Assembly (NCBI RefSeq): GCF_022437945.1 | Contig: NZ_CP092535.1 | Coordinates: 4,154,001 to 4,218,000, forward strand | Length of the DNA: 64,000 nt | Source of the DNA: Nocardioides sp. TF02-7 | Lineage (GTDB): Bacteria > Actinomycetota > Actinomycetes > Propionibacteriales > Nocardioidaceae | Direction of reading: 5' to 3' | Shown: piece after piece, positions 1 through 9,982 of the stretch | Position numbering within the stretch: position 1 is the stretch's first letter | Layout of the letters: each line of letters begins with the position of its first letter | Translations under genes and position numbers: made by a program | The notes under the pieces: model-generated | The model's input: the letters and a program-made list of their open reading frames with translations, nothing else | Told to the model about the DNA's origin: nothing | Databases searched by the model: none

Positions 1-194
1 TCGTGGTGACCAGGCTCCGCCCGCGGACGGCGTACCGGTGCCGGGTGCGGGCGCGGAACGAGGCAGGATGGAGCCCGTTCTCCCCCGTGGTCGCCGCGGT
101 TCCGGACGCCCGCGCGCCGGCGCTGACCCGCCGTTCGCACCCGGGTTGTGACCCGGGTCTCGCGCCGGCGGCAACTAAGGCTGGCCTTGCTTGA
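1..194 (+). CDS. 3' end of a fibronectin type III domain protein (5' truncated)
   Basis: The reading frame is open from the window edge and stops at TGA 192-194. The visible residues (LRPRTAYRCRVRARNEAGWS, then PFSPVV) have the F/G-strand pattern of a fibronectin type III module: LxPxTxYxxRVRARNxxGxSxxSPVV. Such modules are common in secreted actinobacterial enzymes and adhesins. The last 25 or so residues look unstructured. The catalytic part, if any, lies outside the window. A GC-rich self-complementary stretch near 137-160 could act as a terminator inside the tail, which leaves the true stop slightly uncertain. Confidence 0.55.
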   Translation, partial: VVTRLRPRTAYRCRVRARNEAGWSPFSPVVAAVPDARAPALTRRSHPGCDPGLAPAATKAGLA

Positions 195-204
195 ACCCCC
201 GGAA

Positions 205-230
205 TCATTAACGCAACACTGTTGTTGTGG
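205..230 (+). promoter_or_regulatory. Probable suf promoter with SufR operator
   Basis: Just before the sufR start is ACACT-N5-TGTGG (216-230), overlapped by the 11-bp odd palindrome CAACACTGTTG (214-224). From memory, mycobacterial SufR binds an ACACT-N5-TGTGA type site upstream of its own operon; this differs at one base. The AT-rich patch ATCATTAACG (204-213) could supply a -10 element and TTGCTT (190-195) a -35, but the spacing is poor. A site this close to the start codon suggests autorepression. The operator call is by motif and position only. Confidence 0.45.
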
Positions 231-235
231 AAAGC

Positions 236-949
236 ATGGGCATCGACACCGACCAGCCGACGCGGCAGCGCGTCGCGCGGTCGATCCTGGTCGACGGCCC
301 GTCCACGGCGGCGGCACTGGCCGAGCGGCTCGACCTCACGCCGGCGGCGGTCCGCCGGCACCTCGACCACCTGGTCGAGGAGGGGAGCCGTCGAGGTCCG
401 TGAGCCGCGCCACGTCGGCACCCGCGGCCGGGGGCGGCCGGCCAAGGTCTTCGCGCTGACCGAGCGAGGGCGCGACGGCTTCGACCAGCAGTACGACGAC
501 CTCGCCAGCGAGGCGCTGCGGTTCCTCGCCGAGACCGCCGGCGAGGACGGCGTACGCGCGTTCGCCGAGCGCCGGGCGTCGTTCATCGGCGACCGGTTCG
601 CCGAGGTGGCGAAGGCACACCCGGAGGCCTCGCCGGCCGAGGTGCTGGCGATGGTCTTCACCGCCGAGGGCTACGCCGCCACCGTGCGGGACGTGCCGGT
701 GGGGGAGCAGCTGTGCCAGCAGCACTGCCCGGTCTCCCACGTCGCCCACGAGTTCCCCCCAGCTGTGCGAGGCCGAGACCGAGGCGATCAGCCGGGTCCT
801 CCGCCGCCACGTCCAGCGGCTCGCCACGATCGCCCACGGCGACGGCGTGTGCACCACCGCGATCCCCCGACATCTCCCGCATCCCGATCGCCGACGCAAG
901 CAGCACCCCAGGCCCGATCCACGAGAAGAAGGAGCAGGTCACTCCATGA
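236..949 (+). CDS. sufR: SufR-type iron-sulfur DNA-binding repressor of the suf operon (frameshifted)
   Basis: ArsR/DeoR-like winged helix-turn-helix repressor, about 237 aa. The N-terminal helix-turn-helix is visible (STAAALAERLDLTPAAVRRH). A wing region rich in Arg/Gly (GTRGRGRPAKVFALTERG) follows, then a C-terminal cysteine cluster (QLCQQHCPV, PQLCEAE) of the kind that binds a [4Fe-4S] cluster in SufR. ATG at 236 was chosen because it starts the helix-turn-helix frame. Three extra bases break the frame: in the G run 382-385, the C run 755-760 and the C run 864-868; removing one base from each gives one continuous protein. Its TGA overlaps the sufB ATG (ATGA), so the genes are translationally coupled. 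Confidence 0.88.
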
Positions 950-2365
950 CCTCCATCGAAGACCTCAACCCCGAGCTGAAGGGGGATCGGCCGCTACGAG
1001 TTCGGCTGGGCCGACCCCGACGTCGCCGGTGCCCAGGCCCAGCGCGGCCTCAACGAGGCCGTCGTGCGCGACATCTCCGCCAAGAAGGACGAGCCGCAGT
1101 GGATGCTCGACCTGCGGCTGAAGGGCCTCAAGCTCTTCCACCGCAAGCCAATGCCCACGTGGGGCTCGGACCTGTCGGCGATCGACTTCGACAACATCAA
1201 GTACTTCGTGCGCTCCAGCGAGAAGCAGGCCGCCTCCTGGGAGGACCTGCCCGAGGACATCCGCAACACCTACGACAAGCTCGGCATCCCGGAGGCGGAG
1301 AAGCAGCGCCTCGTGGCGGGCGTCGCCGCGCAGTACGAGTCCGAGGTGGTCTACCACTCGATCCGCGAGGACCTCGAGGCGCAGGGCGTGCTGTTCCTCG
1401 ACACCGACACCGCGCTCAAGGAGCACCCGGAGATCTTCCAGGAGTACTTCGGCACGGTGATCCCCGTCGGCGACAACAAGTTCGCCGCGCTCAACACCGC
1501 GGTGTGGTCGGGCGGCTCGTTCATCTACGTGCCGAAGGGCGTGCACGTCGACATCCCGCTGCAGGCCTACTTCCGGATCAACACCGAGAACATGGGCCAG
1601 TTCGAGCGGACGCTGATCATCGTCGACGAGGACGCCTACGTGCACTACGTCGAGGGCTGCACCGCGCCGATCTACAGCTCCGACTCGCTGCACTCCGCGG
1701 TCGTCGAGATCATCGTCAAGAAGGGCGGCCGCTGCCGCTACACGACCATCCAGAACTGGTCCAACAACGTCTACAACCTGGTGACCAAGCGCGCGGTCTG
1801 CGAGGCCGGCGCCACCATGGAGTGGGTCGACGGCAACATCGGCTCCAAGGTGACGATGAAGTACCCCGCCGTCTACCTCATGGGCGAGCACGCCAAGGGC
1901 GAGACCCTGTCGATCGCGTTCGCCGGCGAGGGCCAGCATCAGGACGCCGGCGCCAAGATGGTGCACGCGGCGCCCCCACACGTCGAGCTCGATCCTGAGC
2001 AAGTCCGTCGCCCGCGGCGGTGGCCGGACGTCGTACCGCGGCCTGATCCAGGTCAACGAGGGCGCCCACGGCTCCAAGAGCAACGTCCTTTGCGACGCGC
2101 TGCTGGTCGACCAGATCAGCCGCTCCGACACCTACCCCTACGTCGACATCCGCGAGGACGACGTCTCGATGGGCCACGAGGCCTCGGTCTCGAAGGTCTC
2201 CGACGACCAGCTCTTCTACCTCATGTCCCGCGGCATGGAGGAGGACGAGGCGATGGCGATGATCGTGCGCGGCTTCGTCGAGCCGATCGCCAAGGAGCTG
2301 CCGATGGAGTACGCCCTCGAGCTCAACCGCCTCATCGAACTCCAGATGGAGGGGCCGTGGGCTGA
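946..2365 (+). CDS. sufB: Fe-S cluster assembly scaffold protein SufB (frameshifted)
   Basis: SufB is the scaffold subunit of the SufBC2D complex on which [Fe-S] clusters form. The product reads MTSIEDLNPELKGIGRYEFG at the start and ends QMEGAVG, about 472 aa, normal for the family. Conserved stretches include VYVPKG-like FIYVPKGVHVDIPLQAYFRI, YVEGCTAPIYSSDSLHSAVVE and SVARGGGRTSYRGLI. Three breaks: extra G in 981-985, extra C in 1973-1977, and a missing G in 2351-2354 that would otherwise give the usual EGAVG stop; unrepaired, the frame runs on about 50 codons into the sufB-sufD gap. ATG 946 overlaps the sufR stop. Confidence 0.95.
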
Positions 2366-2433
2366 CGTGTCGTCGCTGCGCTCCGCCACGCCGGCCCACG
2401 AGGACTCGCGTGTCGTCGCTGCGCTCCGCCACG
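2366..2433 (+). repeat. 25-bp direct repeat in the sufB-sufD gap
   Basis: The same 25 bases occur at 2366-2390 and 2409-2433, period 43. The repeat begins CGTGTCGTCG and ends CTCCGCCACG. It lies between the repaired sufB stop and the sufD start, a 155-bp gap that is otherwise unusual in this tightly packed operon. It could be an intergenic repeat family or a local duplication. No protein need explain it. Confidence 0.7.
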
Positions 2434-2520
2434 CGGGCCCCCTTGACCATCAGGTGCGCCAGATGTCGTTCCGTGGTCAGGGCCTCCACGTAGACGTACG
2501 AAAGACGAAAGCAAGGAATC

Positions 2521-3692
2521 GTGACATTGACTGAAAGCGCCCGCTCTGCGGTGGAGATGGACCATGTCGAGAGCCACCTCCACCCCGAGCCGACCTACGA
2601 CGTCGCGGCGCACCCCAAGCCGACCGGGCGTGAGGAGATCTGGCGGTTCACGCCGCTGAAGCGGCTCCGTGGCCTCCTCGACGGCGCGCCCTCCGACGCC
2701 CACCTCGACGTCAGGGAGGAGCTGCCGGCCGGGGTGACCGTGTCGACGATCTCCACCGACGAGGCCAAGGCGCTCGGCGTGACGGCGGCGTTCGACCGGC
2801 TGGGCGCGCTCGCGGTCGAGAACGCCGCCGGCGCGATCCTCGTCGACGTCCCGGCCGACGCCGAGCTCGACGGGCCGGTGCGCGTCCAGCTGCACGGCTC
2901 GTCGGTCGACGACGTCGTGTGGGGCCACGTCGTGGTCCGGGTCGGGCGGCACGCCCCGCGCCGTCGTGCTCGTCGAGCACACCGGCAGCACGACGTACGA
3001 CGCGTTCACCTCGGTGCTCGTCGGCGACGGCGCCCAGGTCGACCTGGTGCACGTCAACGACTGGGCGGACGACGCCGTGCACGCCGAGCAGATCAACGTG
3101 CGGGTCGGCCGCGACGCGACGCTGCGCCAGTTCGAGTTCACCCTCGGCGGCGACCTGGTGCGCACCAGCACCAACGTCGACTACGCCGGCCCCGGCGGCA
3201 CGGCCGAGCTGTTCGGCCTCTACTTCGCCGACGCCGGCCAGCACTTCGAGCACCGGCTCTTCGTCGACCACAACGCGCCCAAGACGACGTCCAACGTCGT
3301 CTACAAGGGCGCGTTGCAGGGCGAGGGCGCGCACACGGTGTGGATCGGCAACGTGCTGATCCGCAAGGTCGCCGAGGGCATCGAGACCTACGAGGAGAAC
3401 CGCAACCTGGTGCTCACCGACGGCTGCCAGGCCGACTCGGTGCCCAACCTGGAGATCGAGACCGGCGAGATCGAGGGGCGCGGGCCACGCGTCGGCGGTC
3501 GGCCGCTTCGACGACGAGCAGCTGTTCTACCTCCGCTCGCGCGGCGTGCCGGAGGCCGAGGCGCGCAAGCTGGTCGTCCGCGGGTTCTTCGACGACCTGA
3601 TCCGCAAGGTCACCGTCCCCGAGCTGGCCGAGAAGCTGAGCGGCCAGGTCGAGGAGGAGCTCAAGCGGCACGTCCTGGCGGAGCTCGACTGA
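2521..3692 (+). CDS. sufD: Fe-S cluster assembly protein SufD (frameshifted)
   Basis: SufD is the SufB paralogue that pairs with it on the SufC dimer. Start GTG 2521 (MTLTESARSAVEMDHVESH) is preceded by AAGCAAGGA, a usable ribosome-binding site. Family signatures: GREEIWRFTPLKRL near the N-terminus, then HFEHRLFVDHNAPKTTSNV, YKGALQGEGAHTVWIGNV and DDEQLFYLRSRG near the C-terminus. Length about 390 aa. Two extra bases break it: in the G run at 2944-2946 (restoring VGGTPRAVVLVEH) and in 3475-3478 (restoring IEGAGHASAVGRF). Its TGA (3690-3692) overlaps the next ATG by one base. Confidence 0.94.
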
Positions 3693-4045
3693 TGACGGAC
3701 TCCTACGAGCGGGCGTGCGCGCTCGACGAGGTCCCGACCGACGAGGCGCTCGGCGTGACCGTCGGCGAGTACGACGTCGCGATCGCCCGCGACGGCGACG
3801 AGGTGTTCGCGGTGCAGGACCTCTGCACCCACGCCGCGGTCCCGCTGTCGGAGGGGGAGGTCGCCGACTGCACGGTCGAGTGCTGGCTGCACGGCTCCCG
3901 CTTCGACCTGCGCACCGGCAAGCCGACCGGCCTCCCGGCCACCGAGCCGGTGGCGACCTTCCCGGTCGAGGTCCGTGACGGCGCCGCCGGCACCGAGGTC
4001 TGGGTCGACACCGGGCGCACCCTCAACGGCGTCACCCCGCAGTGA
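3692..4045 (+). CDS. Rieske [2Fe-2S] ferredoxin-like protein of the suf operon
   Basis: Small soluble Rieske protein, 117 aa, with both cluster motifs: CTHAAVPL (C-x-H) and CWLHGSRF (C-x2-H), ligating a 2Fe-2S cluster through two Cys and two His. Proteins of this type, often called non-haem iron oxygenase ferredoxin subunit, sit between sufD and sufC in many actinobacteria. A role as electron donor or cluster carrier for SUF is inferred from position only. Start ATG 3692 overlaps the sufD stop. Confidence 0.9.
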   Translation: MTDSYERACALDEVPTDEALGVTVGEYDVAIARDGDEVFAVQDLCTHAAVPLSEGEVADCTVECWLHGSRFDLRTGKPTGLPATEPVATFPVEVRDGAAGTEVWVDTGRTLNGVTPQ

Positions 4046-4083
4046 CCACGAACTTCTGGATTCCGAGACTGGAGAGACGAGAG

Positions 4084-4842
4084 ATGACCACCCTGGAGAT
4101 CAAGGACCTCAAGGTCCAGGTGTCGACCGAGGACGGCCCGAAGGAGATCCTCAAGGGCGTCACGCTGACCATCAAGGACGGCGAGACGCACGCGATCATG
4201 GGCCCCAACGGCTCCGGCAAGTCCACGCTGGCGTACTCCGTCGCCGGCCACCCGCGCTACGAGATCACCGGCGGCACGGTGACCCTCGACGGCGAGGACG
4301 TGCTGGCGATGTCGGTCGACGAGCGGGCCCGGGCGGGCCTGTTCCTCGCCATGCAGTACCCCGTCGAGGTGCCCGGCGTCTCGGTCGCCAACTTCCTGCG
4401 CACCGCCAAGACCGCCGTCGACGGCGAGGCGCCGAAGCTGCGCACCTGGGTCAAGGACGTCAACACCGCGCTGCAGGAGCTCGACCTCGACGCGTCGTTC
4501 GCGCAGCGGTCGGTCAACGAGGGCTTCTCCGGCGGTGAGAAGAAGCGCCACGAGATCGCCCAGCTCGAGCTGCTCGACCCCAAGGTCGCGATCCTCGACG
4601 AGACCGACTCCGGTCTCGACATCGACGCGCTCAAGGTGATCTCCGACGGCGTCAACCGGTTCCGCTCCCGCGAGGGCAAGGGCGTGCTGCTGATCACGCA
4701 CTACACCCGGATCCTGCGCTACATCCAGCCCGACCACGTCCACGTCTTCGTCGCGGGCCGGGTGGCCGAGTCCGGCGGCCCGGAGCTCGCCGAGGAGCTC
4801 GAGGCCAACGGCTACGAGAAGTACCTCGGCGCAGCGGTCTGA
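4084..4842 (+). CDS. sufC: Fe-S assembly ATPase SufC
   Basis: ABC-type ATPase of the SufBC2D scaffold. Walker A is GPNGSGKST, the signature is FSGGEKKRHE and Walker B is VAILDETDSGLD, where the DETDSGLDIDAL sequence is the SufC hallmark. Length 252 aa, intact. ATG 4084 follows a purine-rich GGAGAGACGAGAG site; an upstream in-frame ATG is possible but adds a non-conserved leader. Stop is 1 bp before sufS. Confidence 0.97.
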   Translation: MTTLEIKDLKVQVSTEDGPKEILKGVTLTIKDGETHAIMGPNGSGKSTLAYSVAGHPRYEITGGTVTLDGEDVLAMSVDERARAGLFLAMQYPVEVPGVSVANFLRTAKTAVDGEAPKLRTWVKDVNTALQELDLDASFAQRSVNEGFSGGEKKRHEIAQLELLDPKVAILDETDSGLDIDALKVISDGVNRFRSREGKGVLLITHYTRILRYIQPDHVHVFVAGRVAESGGPELAEELEANGYEKYLGAAV

Positions 4843-4843
4843 C

Positions 4844-6114
4844 ATGACGCTCCCCGGCCTGCTCCCCGAGCTCGAGGTGGTCCGCAAGGACTTCCCGATC
4901 CTCGAGCGCCTGCTCGCGGGCGACGTGCCGCTGGTCTACCTCGACAGCGCCAACACCTCCCAGAAGCCGCAGGTGGTCATCGACGCGATGGTCGACCACC
5001 TCGAGCGCCACAACGCCAACATCGCCCGTGCCATGCACCAGCTGGGCGCGGAGTCGACGGAGGCGTTCGAGGGTGCCCGCGACAAGGTCGCCACCTTCAT
5101 CGGTGCGCCCGAGCGCGACGAGGTGATCTTCACCAAGAACGCCTCCGAGGCGCTCAACCTGGTGGCCAACACGCTCGCCTGGCAGGGGAGCGGCAGGTCG
5201 GTGCCGGCGACGAGGTCGTCATCACCGAGATGGAGCACCACTCCAACATCGTGCCGTGGCAGCTGCTGACCGAGCGCACGGGCGCGACGCTGCGCTGGTT
5301 CGGGCTCACCGACGACGGCCGGCTCGACCTGTCCGCCGTGGACGAGCTGATCACCGAGCGCACGAAGGTGGTGTCCCTCACCTGGGTGTCGAACATGCTC
5401 GGCACGATCAACCCGGTCGCCGAGATCGCCCGCCGCGCCCACCAGGTCGGTGCGCTCGTCGTCGTCGACGCCTCGCAGGCCGCGCCGCAGCTGGCGATCG
5501 ACCTGGCGTCGATGCCGGAGGAGGAGCGGCCGGACCTGATGGCGTTCACCGGCCACAAGGTCGTCGGGCCGACCGGCATCGGCGTCCTCTGGGGCCGCCG
5601 CGCCGTGCTCGACCAGCTGCCGCCGTTCCTCGGCGGCGGCGAGATGATCGAGACGGTGCGGATGGAGCGGTCCACGTTCGCGCCGATCCCGCACAAGTTC
5701 GAGGCCGGCACGCCGCCGATCGTCGAGGCGGTCGGGCTCGGTGCCGCCGTCGAGTACCTCGGTCACCTCGGCATGGACGCGGTCCACGCCCACGAGCAGG
5801 CGATCACGGCGTACGCCCTCGAGGGCCTGGCTTCGGTGCCGGGCCTGACCGTGCTCGGTCCCACCGACGCCGCGTCCCGCGGCGGCGCGATCGCCTTCGA
5901 GATCGAGGGCGTCCACCCCCACGACGTCGCGCAGGTGCTCGACTCCCGCGGGGTCGCGGTGCGGGCCGGTCACCACTGCGCCAAGCCCGCCCACGCCCGC
6001 TTCGGCGTGCAGAGCTCGACCCGGATGTCGTCGTACCTCTACACGACGCCGGCCGAGATCGACGCGCTGGTCGACGGACTGGAATACACCCGCTCGTACT
6101 TCAAGTTGGGGTGA
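4844..6114 (+). CDS. sufS: Cysteine desulfurase SufS (frameshifted)
   Basis: PLP-dependent type II cysteine desulfurase that supplies sulfur as a persulfide to SufU. Landmarks: SANTSQKPQVV near the N-terminus, the PLP lysine in AFTGHKVVGPTGIG, and the catalytic cysteine in GHHCAKPAHARFG. About 423 aa, normal. A missing G in the run 5185-5188 breaks the frame; adding it gives NTLAWQGERQVGAGDEVV. The stop overlaps the sufU start region (TGATGATG). Confidence 0.95.
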
Positions 6115-6116
6115 TG

Positions 6117-6586
6117 ATGAGCGCACAGACCCCCGACCTGGATGCTCTGTACCAGGAGATCATCCTCGACCACTACAAGAACCCGCACGGCAAGGGCCTG
6201 CGGGAGCCGCACGAGGCCGAGGTGCACCACGTCAACCCGACCTGCGGCGACGAGGTCACGCTGCGGGTCCACCTGACCGAGGACGCCACCGGGACCGTCG
6301 TCAGCGACGTGTCGTACGACGCGCTCGGCTGCTCGATCTCCCAGGCGTCGGCCTCGGTGCTGCACGACCTCGTCGTCGGCAAGCCCGTCGACGAGGCGAT
6401 GCGCATCCACCAGGAGTTCCTGACGCTCATGCAGGGCAGGGCGCCGTCGAGCCCGACGAGGACGTGCTCGAGGACGGGATCGCCTTCGCGGGCGTCGCCC
6501 GGTTCCCGGCGCGCGTCAAGTGCGCGCTCCTGTCGTGGATGGCCTGGAAGGACGCCACCGTTCAAGCCGGAGGAAACGATGACTGA
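6117..6586 (+). CDS. sufU: Sulfur acceptor / Fe-S assembly protein SufU (frameshifted)
   Basis: IscU-like zinc protein that takes persulfide sulfur from SufS. The three conserved cysteines are visible: NPTCGDE, GCSISQAS and, after repair, KCALLSWMAW. A tandem ATGATG lets translation start at 6114 or 6117. One G appears missing in 6439-6441, after which the frame GAVEPDEDVLEDGIAFAGVARFP is restored. The end (QAGGNDD) overlaps the next ATG by 8 bases. Confidence 0.92.
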
Positions 6587-6962
6587 CCAGCAGACCGACC
6601 ACAGCGACCTGCCCGAGGTGCCGGAGGCGCAGGCCGCCGGTGGAGGCACGGCCACGGCGACCGTCGACGACATCACCGAGGCGATGAAGGACGTCGTCGA
6701 CCCCGAGCTCGGCATCAACGTGGTCGACCTCGGCCTCGTCTACGGCGTGCACGTCGACGAGCACAGCAACGCGGTGCTCGACATGACCCTGACCTCGGCG
6801 GCGTGCCCGCTGACCGACGTCATCACCGACCAGACCGAGACGGCTCTCGAGGGCCTCGTCAACGACGTGGCCATCAACTGGGTCTGGATGCCGCCCTGGG
6901 GGCCGGACAAGATCACCCCGGACGGCCGCGACCAGCTGCGGGCGCTCGGCTTCAACGTCTGA
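6579..6962 (+). CDS. sufT: SufT-type metal-sulfur cluster assembly factor (DUF59/MIP18)
   Basis: 127 aa with a roughly 25-residue acidic, Gln/Ala-rich leader followed by a complete DUF59 domain: ITEAMKDVVDPELGINVVDLGLVY and the cysteine motif LTSAACPLTDVI, ending MPPWGPDKITPDGRDQLRALGF. SufT helps mature Fe-S enzymes. It is the last gene of the operon, starting inside sufU (ATGACTGA). Intact. Confidence 0.93.
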   Translation: MTDQQTDHSDLPEVPEAQAAGGGTATATVDDITEAMKDVVDPELGINVVDLGLVYGVHVDEHSNAVLDMTLTSAACPLTDVITDQTETALEGLVNDVAINWVWMPPWGPDKITPDGRDQLRALGFNV

Positions 6963-7095
6963 GACGCGTCGGCGGACTTCTGCCCACAATCCGCCGAAAG
7001 TATGACGTCAAGCCGTTGAAAGTCGTCCGGAAGAGGCCTAGGTTTCCACCTGACGGTAACCGCCGTCACATGTGATTCGGAGGCGTTGGACACCC
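6963..7095 (+). other. Intergenic gap between suf operon and Ebo-type cluster
   Basis: 133 bp, less GC-rich than its surroundings. It holds a short stem-loop, TGACGG / CCGTCA with a 6-nt loop (7051-7068), just upstream of a GGAGGC ribosome-binding site for the next gene. The stem could be an operator or the end of the suf transcript; there is no T run. Probably contains the promoter of the Ebo-type cluster. Confidence 0.35.
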
Positions 7096-8264
7096 ATGGC
7101 GCGGCTCGGCATCTGGTTCATCGGCGCGCGCGGGTCGCTCGCCACCACGGCGACGATCGGTCTCGGCGCTCTGCTGCCCGGCTCACGGCCCCGACCGGCT
7201 GCGTGACCGAGCTCCCCGACCTCGACAGCACCGGCCTGGCGCCGTTCGACGCGATCGTCGTCGGCGGTCACGACGTGGTCGACACGCCACTGGCCAAGCG
7301 GGCCGAGGACCTCGTCGCGGGCGGGGTGGTGCCGGCGGCCCTCCTGGAGCCGGTGCGGGCCGAGCTCGACCGCACCGAGCAGCGGCTGCGTCCCGGCCTC
7401 GGCACCCGAGGGTCCGACGGCCCCGCCGCGGGCGGCCAGCGGGCCGACGTCGAGCGCCTGGTGCGTGACATCGAGGAGTTCGCCGCCGGCGTCGACCGGG
7501 TCGTCGTGGTCGACGTCTCCAGCACCGAGCAGCCGCACGACGCCGGCGCCGACGGGGCGTCGTACGCCGCGCTCGAGGCGGCGTGGGACGCCGGCCGCGC
7601 GCCGCTAGCGGCGAGCTCCGTCTACGCCTGCGCCGCGCTGCTCGCCGGCTGCGGCTACGTCGCCTTCACACCGAGCCCGGGGATCGACGTACCGGCGCTG
7701 CGCGAGCTCGCCGACCGCCGCGGCCTGCCCTACGCCGGCCGCGACGGCAAGACCGGCGAGACGCTGGTCAAGTCGGCGCTGGCGCCCATGTTCGCCACCC
7801 GGGCGCTCGCCGTCCGGTCGTGGACCTCGATCAACCTCCTCGGCGGCGGCGACGGCGCGACCCTCGCCGACCCGGCCGCGGCGAGCTCCAAGACCCAGGC
7901 CAAGCGCAGCGGGCTCGACGCGATGATCGGCCACCCGGTCGACGGCCCGATGCACATCGACTACGTCGACGACCTCGGCGACTGGAAGACCGCCTGGGAC
8001 CACGTCCGCTTCGACGGCTTCCTCGGCACCCGGATGACCCTCCAGTTCACCTGGCAGGGCTGCGACTCCACGCTCGCCGCTCCGCTGGTGCTCGACCTGG
8101 CCCGGCTGGTCGGCCGTGCCCAGGACGTGGGGGAGTCGGGCGTGCTCGACGCCCTCGGCTTCTTCTTCAAGTCCCCGCTCGACTCCGACGAGCACCGCCT
8201 CGCGCAGCAGTGGGAGGCGCTGACCGCCTGGTCGGCCCGCTGTGCGGAGCGGGCCAGGTCGTGA
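7096..8264 (+). CDS. Inositol-3-phosphate synthase-like NAD-dependent cyclase (frameshifted)
   Basis: N-terminal Rossmann motif WFIGARGSLATT, then PTGCVTELPDLDSTG and VVGGHDV, are typical of myo-inositol-1(3)-phosphate synthases. The central block DGKTGETLVKSALAPMFATRALAVRSWTSINLLGG is the family active-site region (GDDxK/KTGET). About 389 aa. ATG 7096 is followed within 30 codons by a frameshift near 7168-7176 (apparently one base missing). It heads the Ebo-type cluster and its stop overlaps the next GTG (GTGA), so it is probably a pathway enzyme making a cyclitol phosphate there, rather than housekeeping inositol synthesis. That role is inference. Confidence 0.85.
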
Positions 8265-9121
8265 GGGCGGCCGACCTCGCCGAGCTGGTGCGGCTCCCCG
8301 CCGCGCTGACCGTCCCGGGTGACGCCTGGGCCGGTGCCGCGTCGGTCGCGGGCGGCCGCTCGTGGGCCGCGCCCGTCTCGTCGGTGCTCCTCTACTGGGG
8401 TGGCATGGCGCTCAACGACTGGTCCGACCGCGAGGTCGACGCCGTCGAGCGGCCCGAGCGCCCTGTCCCGTCCGGGCGGGTCCCGGCCGCGGCCGCCCTG
8501 GGCGTCGCGACCGGCCTGCTCGGCGCCGGCGTGGCCGCGTCCGCCGTCGTGGGCGGCCGGCCGGCGCTCCGCGTGAGCGTGCCGCTCGCCGCCCTCGTCG
8601 TCACCTACGACACCGTGGCCAAGGACGCCGTGGTCGGGCCGCTCGTGATGGGCTCGACCCGCGGCCTCGACGTGCTCCTCGGCGCCGCGGCCGCTCCGGG
8701 CGGCGCGCTGGCCCCGGCGGCGGCGATGACCGCCCACACCGTCGGTGTGACCGCGCTCAGCCGCGGCGAGGTCCACGGCACCAGCCCGTCGGTCGCGCGC
8801 GCCGTCGTCGCCACCACCTGCGCCGTGGCCGCCGCGGGCATCGCGGCCGCGGCGCTCGACCGTGGCGGTCGGGCCCGGGACCGGGTCGCGGCCGCGGCGC
8901 TGCACGGCGCCTACGCCGCCGTCGTCGTCCGTGCCCAGGCGCGGGCGGTCACGTCGCCCGACGCCGGCACCGTCCGGTCGGCGACCGGCATCGGCATCGG
9001 CGGTCTCCCGCTGCTGCAGGCTGCGTGGCTGGCCCAACGCGGGCGCCCGCTCCTCGGTGCCGCCGTCGCCGCCGCCGGGCCGCTGCTGCGCCGCGCCACC
9101 CGCAAGGTCAGCGCGACATGA
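8261..9121 (+). CDS. eboC: UbiA-like prenyltransferase of the Ebo cluster (SCO3242 type)
   Basis: Polytopic membrane protein, 286 aa, with alternating hydrophobic helices. The UbiA-type metal/prenyl-diphosphate motif is NDWSDREVDAVERPERP (NDxxDxxxDxxxxRP) in the first loop; the second Asp-rich motif is weaker (TYDTVAKDAV). Members of this subgroup sit with EboA/EboB/EboE genes. Likely attaches a prenyl group or otherwise handles a hydrophobic precursor at the membrane. GTG 8261 overlaps the upstream stop and its own stop overlaps the next ATG. Confidence 0.85.
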   Translation: MRAADLAELVRLPAALTVPGDAWAGAASVAGGRSWAAPVSSVLLYWGGMALNDWSDREVDAVERPERPVPSGRVPAAAALGVATGLLGAGVAASAVVGGRPALRVSVPLAALVVTYDTVAKDAVVGPLVMGSTRGLDVLLGAAAAPGGALAPAAAMTAHTVGVTALSRGEVHGTSPSVARAVVATTCAVAAAGIAAAALDRGGRARDRVAAAALHGAYAAVVVRAQARAVTSPDAGTVRSATGIGIGGLPLLQAAWLAQRGRPLLGAAVAAAGPLLRRATRKVSAT

Positions 9122-9982
9122 GCGCCCTCCGGCTGGGTTACGGCCTCAACGGCTTCGCCGGTCACCGGCTCCACGACGCGTGCGCCGTCGTCGCCGGCCT
9201 GGGCTACGACGGCGTCGCGCTCACGCTCGACCAGCCGCACCTCGACCCGTTCGCCGACGACGTCGCCGCTCAGGTCGAGCGCGCCGGCCGGGCGCTCGCC
9301 GAGCACCGGCTGGCCGTGGTGGTCGAGACCGGCTCCCGCTACGTCCTCGACCCGTGGCACAAGCACGAGCCGACGCTGGTCAGCGACGCCGGTCGCGAGC
9401 GGCGCGTCGAGCTGCTGAGCCGCGCCGTGCGGATCGCGCACGAACTCGGGGCCGAGGCGATGTCGTGTTGGTCCGGCACCCTTCCTGCCGGCACCGCCCC
9501 CGACGAGGGGGTGGCGCCGGGTGGTCGACGGCCTCGGCCCGGTCCTCGACCTCGCTGCCGGGCTCGGCACGACCGTCTGCTTCGAGCCGGAGCCCGGGAT
9601 GTTCGTCGCCACCCTCGACGACGCCCTCGAGCTGCGGCGGCGGCTCGGCGAGCCCGAGCACCTGCGGATCACGCTCGACCTCGGGCACCTGGTGTGCAAC
9701 GAGCCGCGGTCGCCCGCCGACACGGTGGCGGCGGCCGGCACCCTGATCGGCAACGTGCAGGTCGACGACATGGTCCGCGACGTGCACGAGCACCTCGAGC
9801 TCGGCACCGGCGAGCTCGACCTCGACGCCGTGCTCGCCGCGCTCCTCGCGACCGGTTACACCGGGCTCGCGAGCGTCGAGCTTCCGCGGCACTCCCACGC
9901 CGCGCCGGCGGTCGCCCGGTCGAGCATGGCCGCCCTGCAAGCCTCCCTCAGCCGCCTCGACCAGTCCCTAGGAGCACGATGA
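9118..9982 (+). CDS. Xylose-isomerase-like TIM-barrel protein (frameshifted)
   Basis: About 287 aa sugar-phosphate isomerase/epimerase-type TIM barrel (AP_endonuc_2 family). Visible barrel pieces: GYGLNGFAGHRL, GYDGVALTLDQPH, VVETGSRYVLDPW, CFEPEPGMF with the metal-binding Glu, ITLDLGHLV with Asp/His, and GYTGLASVELPRHS. An extra G in 9507-9511 breaks the frame; repair gives APDEGWRRVVDGLG. Substrate unknown. ATGA overlaps at both ends tie it to the cluster. It is a second TIM barrel beside EboE. Confidence 0.82.

Noticed and set aside
137..160. Strong terminator formed by the two ACCCGGGT palindromes
   Set aside because: Each unit is self-complementary but the hairpin is short, lies inside the open frame and has no T run; kept only as a remark.
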